This document shows positions 62,659 through 64,000 of a stretch of DNA of 64,000 bases, piece after piece. The position numbers and the translations under genes are program-made. This DNA comes from Pseudomonas sp. B21-028 (lineage in GTDB: Bacteria; Pseudomonadota; Gammaproteobacteria; Pseudomonadales; Pseudomonadaceae): assembly GCF_024749045.1 (NCBI RefSeq), contig NZ_CP087184.1:4774001-4838000 (forward strand), given 5' to 3'. Each line of letters starts with the position of its first letter. Within the stretch, counting starts at the first letter, position 1. The notes under the pieces are model-generated. The model was not told the origin of the DNA. It worked only from the letters and a program-made list of their open reading frames with translations, and made no database searches.

Positions 62659-63795
62659 ATGCTGATCACGCTCTGGCTGCGCCTCGGCGCCTTTCTGGGC
62701 AAGACACTCCTGTGGCTGCTGGGCATCGGCTTGCTCGGCTGGGCGCTCGCCACGGCGTGGTTCGCCTGGCAACACAGCGGACCGGTGTCGGACAAGGAGC
62801 AGATACCGCCGGGCGAAGCCGCCATGACCCAGGAGATCATCCAGACCGCCATCCGCATCGTCGATCAGCATCGTGAAGGCACGCGCTATCTGCGGGACGC
62901 CCATGCCAAGGCACATGGCTGCGTGATGGCCGAGGTCCAGGTGCCGAATGACCTTCCAGCCCCCCTGCGCCAGGGCGTGTTTGCCGAGCCGGGAAAGGTC
63001 TGGCAGGCAACGATGCGCCTGTCCAACGGCAATGCGTACCCGCAATTCGATAGCCTGCGGGATGCGCGAGGGATGGCCATCAAGCTGTTGAACGTGCCAG
63101 GCAAGCCACTGCTGGCGGACCGACAGTCACAGGGTGAACAGGATTTCGTAATGTTCAATCACCCGAACTTCTTCGTCAGTGATGTCGCCGAGTACCGTCA
63201 GAATGTGGCCGCCCAGGCCGACGGAAAAAAAGTGATGGCGTTCTTTCCAGGACTGGACCCGCGCACTTGGCAGTTTCGCCATCTGTTCATCGCCCTGGCG
63301 ACACTCTCACCACCTCCCGCCAGTCCGACCCAGACTACGTATTTTTCGGTATCGCCTTACAAGTTCGGCGAGGCCAACGCCAAGTTTCGTGTAGCGCCAG
63401 ACCCGGACAGTTGCCCAAGCTATACCCTGCCGCCGCAAAACCAGGCACTGCCGAATTTCCTGCGCAGTGCGTTGCATCAGCAGTTATCCACAGACCGGGT
63501 ACCGGCGTGTTTTGTCCTGCAGATCCAACGCCAGGACCCTGGCAAATACATGCCGATCGAGGACACCAGCATTGAATGGCGCGAAAGTGACGCACCGTTC
63601 GAGACGGTGGCGCGAATCAAGGTACCGCCCCAGGATTTCGACAGCCCCAAGCTGAACCTGGCCTGTGACAACCTGTCGTTCAATCCGTGGTTCGGCATCG
63701 AGGCGCACCGCCCCATCGGCGGTATCAACCGCTTGCGTAAGGCGGTGTACGAGGCGGTCAGCGATTACCGTCACAGCCGGAACGCCGAGCAGTAG
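62659..63795 (+). CDS. Catalase-family haem protein, membrane-anchored
   Basis: A 378-residue member of the small catalase-related family (SrpA-like), shorter than true catalases. It has an N-terminal transmembrane helix (LGKTLLWLLGIGLLGWALATAWF), the distal His region (DAHAKAHGCVMAEVQV), RLSNGNAYPQFDSLRDARGMAIKL, QDFVMFNHPNFFV and a C-terminal RLRKAVYEAVSDYR that could carry the proximal Tyr. AAGGA precedes ATG. It is co-transcribed with the RoxA-like gene, so the pair may act together on peroxides or lipid-like substrates in the periplasm. Confidence 0.87.
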   Translation: MLITLWLRLGAFLGKTLLWLLGIGLLGWALATAWFAWQHSGPVSDKEQIPPGEAAMTQEIIQTAIRIVDQHREGTRYLRDAHAKAHGCVMAEVQVPNDLPAPLRQGVFAEPGKVWQATMRLSNGNAYPQFDSLRDARGMAIKLLNVPGKPLLADRQSQGEQDFVMFNHPNFFVSDVAEYRQNVAAQADGKKVMAFFPGLDPRTWQFRHLFIALATLSPPPASPTQTTYFSVSPYKFGEANAKFRVAPDPDSCPSYTLPPQNQALPNFLRSALHQQLSTDRVPACFVLQIQRQDPGKYMPIEDTSIEWRESDAPFETVARIKVPPQDFDSPKLNLACDNLSFNPWFGIEAHRPIGGINRLRKAVYEAVSDYRHSRNAEQ

Positions 63796-63815
63796 ATAAA
63801 CGCCTCGGGAATGAT

Positions 63816-63840
63816 CGTTCCCACGCTCCGCGTGGGAACG
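63816..63840. repeat. Single REP-like palindrome
   Basis: CGTTCCCACGC-TCC-GCGTGGGAACG, a perfect 11-base stem of a third REP type, just after the catalase-family gene. Confidence 0.75.
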
Positions 63841-63881
63841 CAACCAGGGACCGCCAAGGCGTACCGATTCAAACAGCAGAC

Positions 63882-63916
63882 AGCAAAAAGCCCACTCAAT
63901 GAGTGGGCTTTTTGCT
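63882..63916. terminator. Bidirectional terminator
   Basis: AGCAAAAAGCCCACTCA and TGAGTGGGCTTTTTGCT form a near-perfect palindrome with A and T tracts on both sides. It lies between the convergent catalase-family gene and tRNA-Asp. Confidence 0.88.
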
Positions 63917-63952
63917 GATGACCTGGCGTTCAGTATTCCAGGCCATCGAATA

Positions 63953-64000
63953 TGGCGCAGCGGACGGGACTCGAACCCGCGACCCCCGGCGTGACAGGCC
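63953..64000 (-). tRNA. tRNA-Asp (GTC), 3' part, cut by the window edge
   Basis: Read on the minus strand, CCTGTCACGCC is an anticodon arm with GTC, followed by the variable loop, the T arm GCGGGTTCGAGTCCCGT and an acceptor 3' half ending in GCGCCA (encoded CCA). The 5' half lies beyond the window. Confidence 0.92.

Noticed and set aside
60711..62858. A 715-codon open frame antisense to the RoxA-like gene
   Set aside because: The plus strand carries both haem motifs and a membrane anchor; the antisense frame only mirrors its codon bias.
63482..63490. TTATCCACA (DnaA box) within the catalase-family gene
   Set aside because: A single box inside a coding region can arise by chance; there is no partner as at 59562.

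Overview
The window is chromosomal DNA of a GC-rich gammaproteobacterium, almost certainly a member of the Pseudomonas fluorescens complex. Evidence: the order aroC / MFS gene / mtnBDC, prmB / isochorismatase-like / smr / folE, minCDE / rluA-type, and prc / EAL-GGDEF gene / FKBP; the TTG start of minD; the DUF6124 gene with its long leader; and many palindromic REP/REPIN elements with the Pseudomonas core GTGGGAGC or GTGGCGAGGGG. The right edge cuts a tRNA-Asp gene.

Layout. 0-9.4 kb: a five-gene minus-strand run (aroC, MFS transporter, mtnB, mtnD, mtnC) joining chorismate synthesis to methionine salvage, then a secreted alpha/beta hydrolase, a tail-anchored coiled-coil protein, prmB, a Cys-less isochorismatase-family enzyme and an Smr protein. 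9.4-11.5 kb: folE carries the scar of an integrated element. Its first codons are left behind at 9460, a 20-bp core is repeated at both ends, the element has supplied a new start for folE, and a dead tyrosine integrase tail remains beside it. 11.5-16.1 kb: glutaredoxin-like gene, a PLP aminotransferase divergent from a MarR regulator with twin operators, a purine permease and a LysE exporter. 16.2-21.7 kb: a large RTX / pore-domain toxin-like protein and an unrecognised 530-residue partner. 21.8-28.1 kb: a urate-to-glyoxylate pathway (puuD, uraH, uraD, puuE, alc, allA) and a Tsx-like porin; TTGTATACAA-type palindromes here and before the purine permease suggest one regulon.

28.3-35.4 kb: patatin-like lipase, lpxL-type acyltransferase, minCDE, an RluA-type pseudouridine synthase, an M18 aminopeptidase and a small membrane protein. 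35.4-41.8 kb: a GntR/UTRA regulator divergent from an operon of solute-binding protein, phosphodiesterase-like enzyme, two permeases, ATPase and HAD phosphatase, probably for uptake and dephosphorylation of a small organic phosphorus compound. 42-46.7 kb: a halovibrin-family lipoprotein next to a decayed divergent pair, an Ig-repeat gene and a halovibrin-like gene that both lost their 5' ends at one junction. 46.8-52.6 kb: quinone oxidoreductase, the Prc protease, an EAL-CBS-GGDEF protein, and a DUF6124 gene behind a leader that can fold over its ribosome binding site. 52.7-57.9 kb: an RHS polymorphic toxin and its probable immunity gene. 58-64 kb: a small HTH gene pair, YkvA, an FKBP lipoprotein, a RoxA-like di-haem protein with a catalase-family partner, and tRNA-Asp.

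Functions were assigned by reading motifs and gene order; no database search was run. The most unusual items are the folE integration scar with paired arm-type repeats, the toxin-like locus at 16-22 kb, the DUF6124 leader, the collapsed halovibrin/Ig pair, and the inverted DnaA boxes at 59.57 kb.
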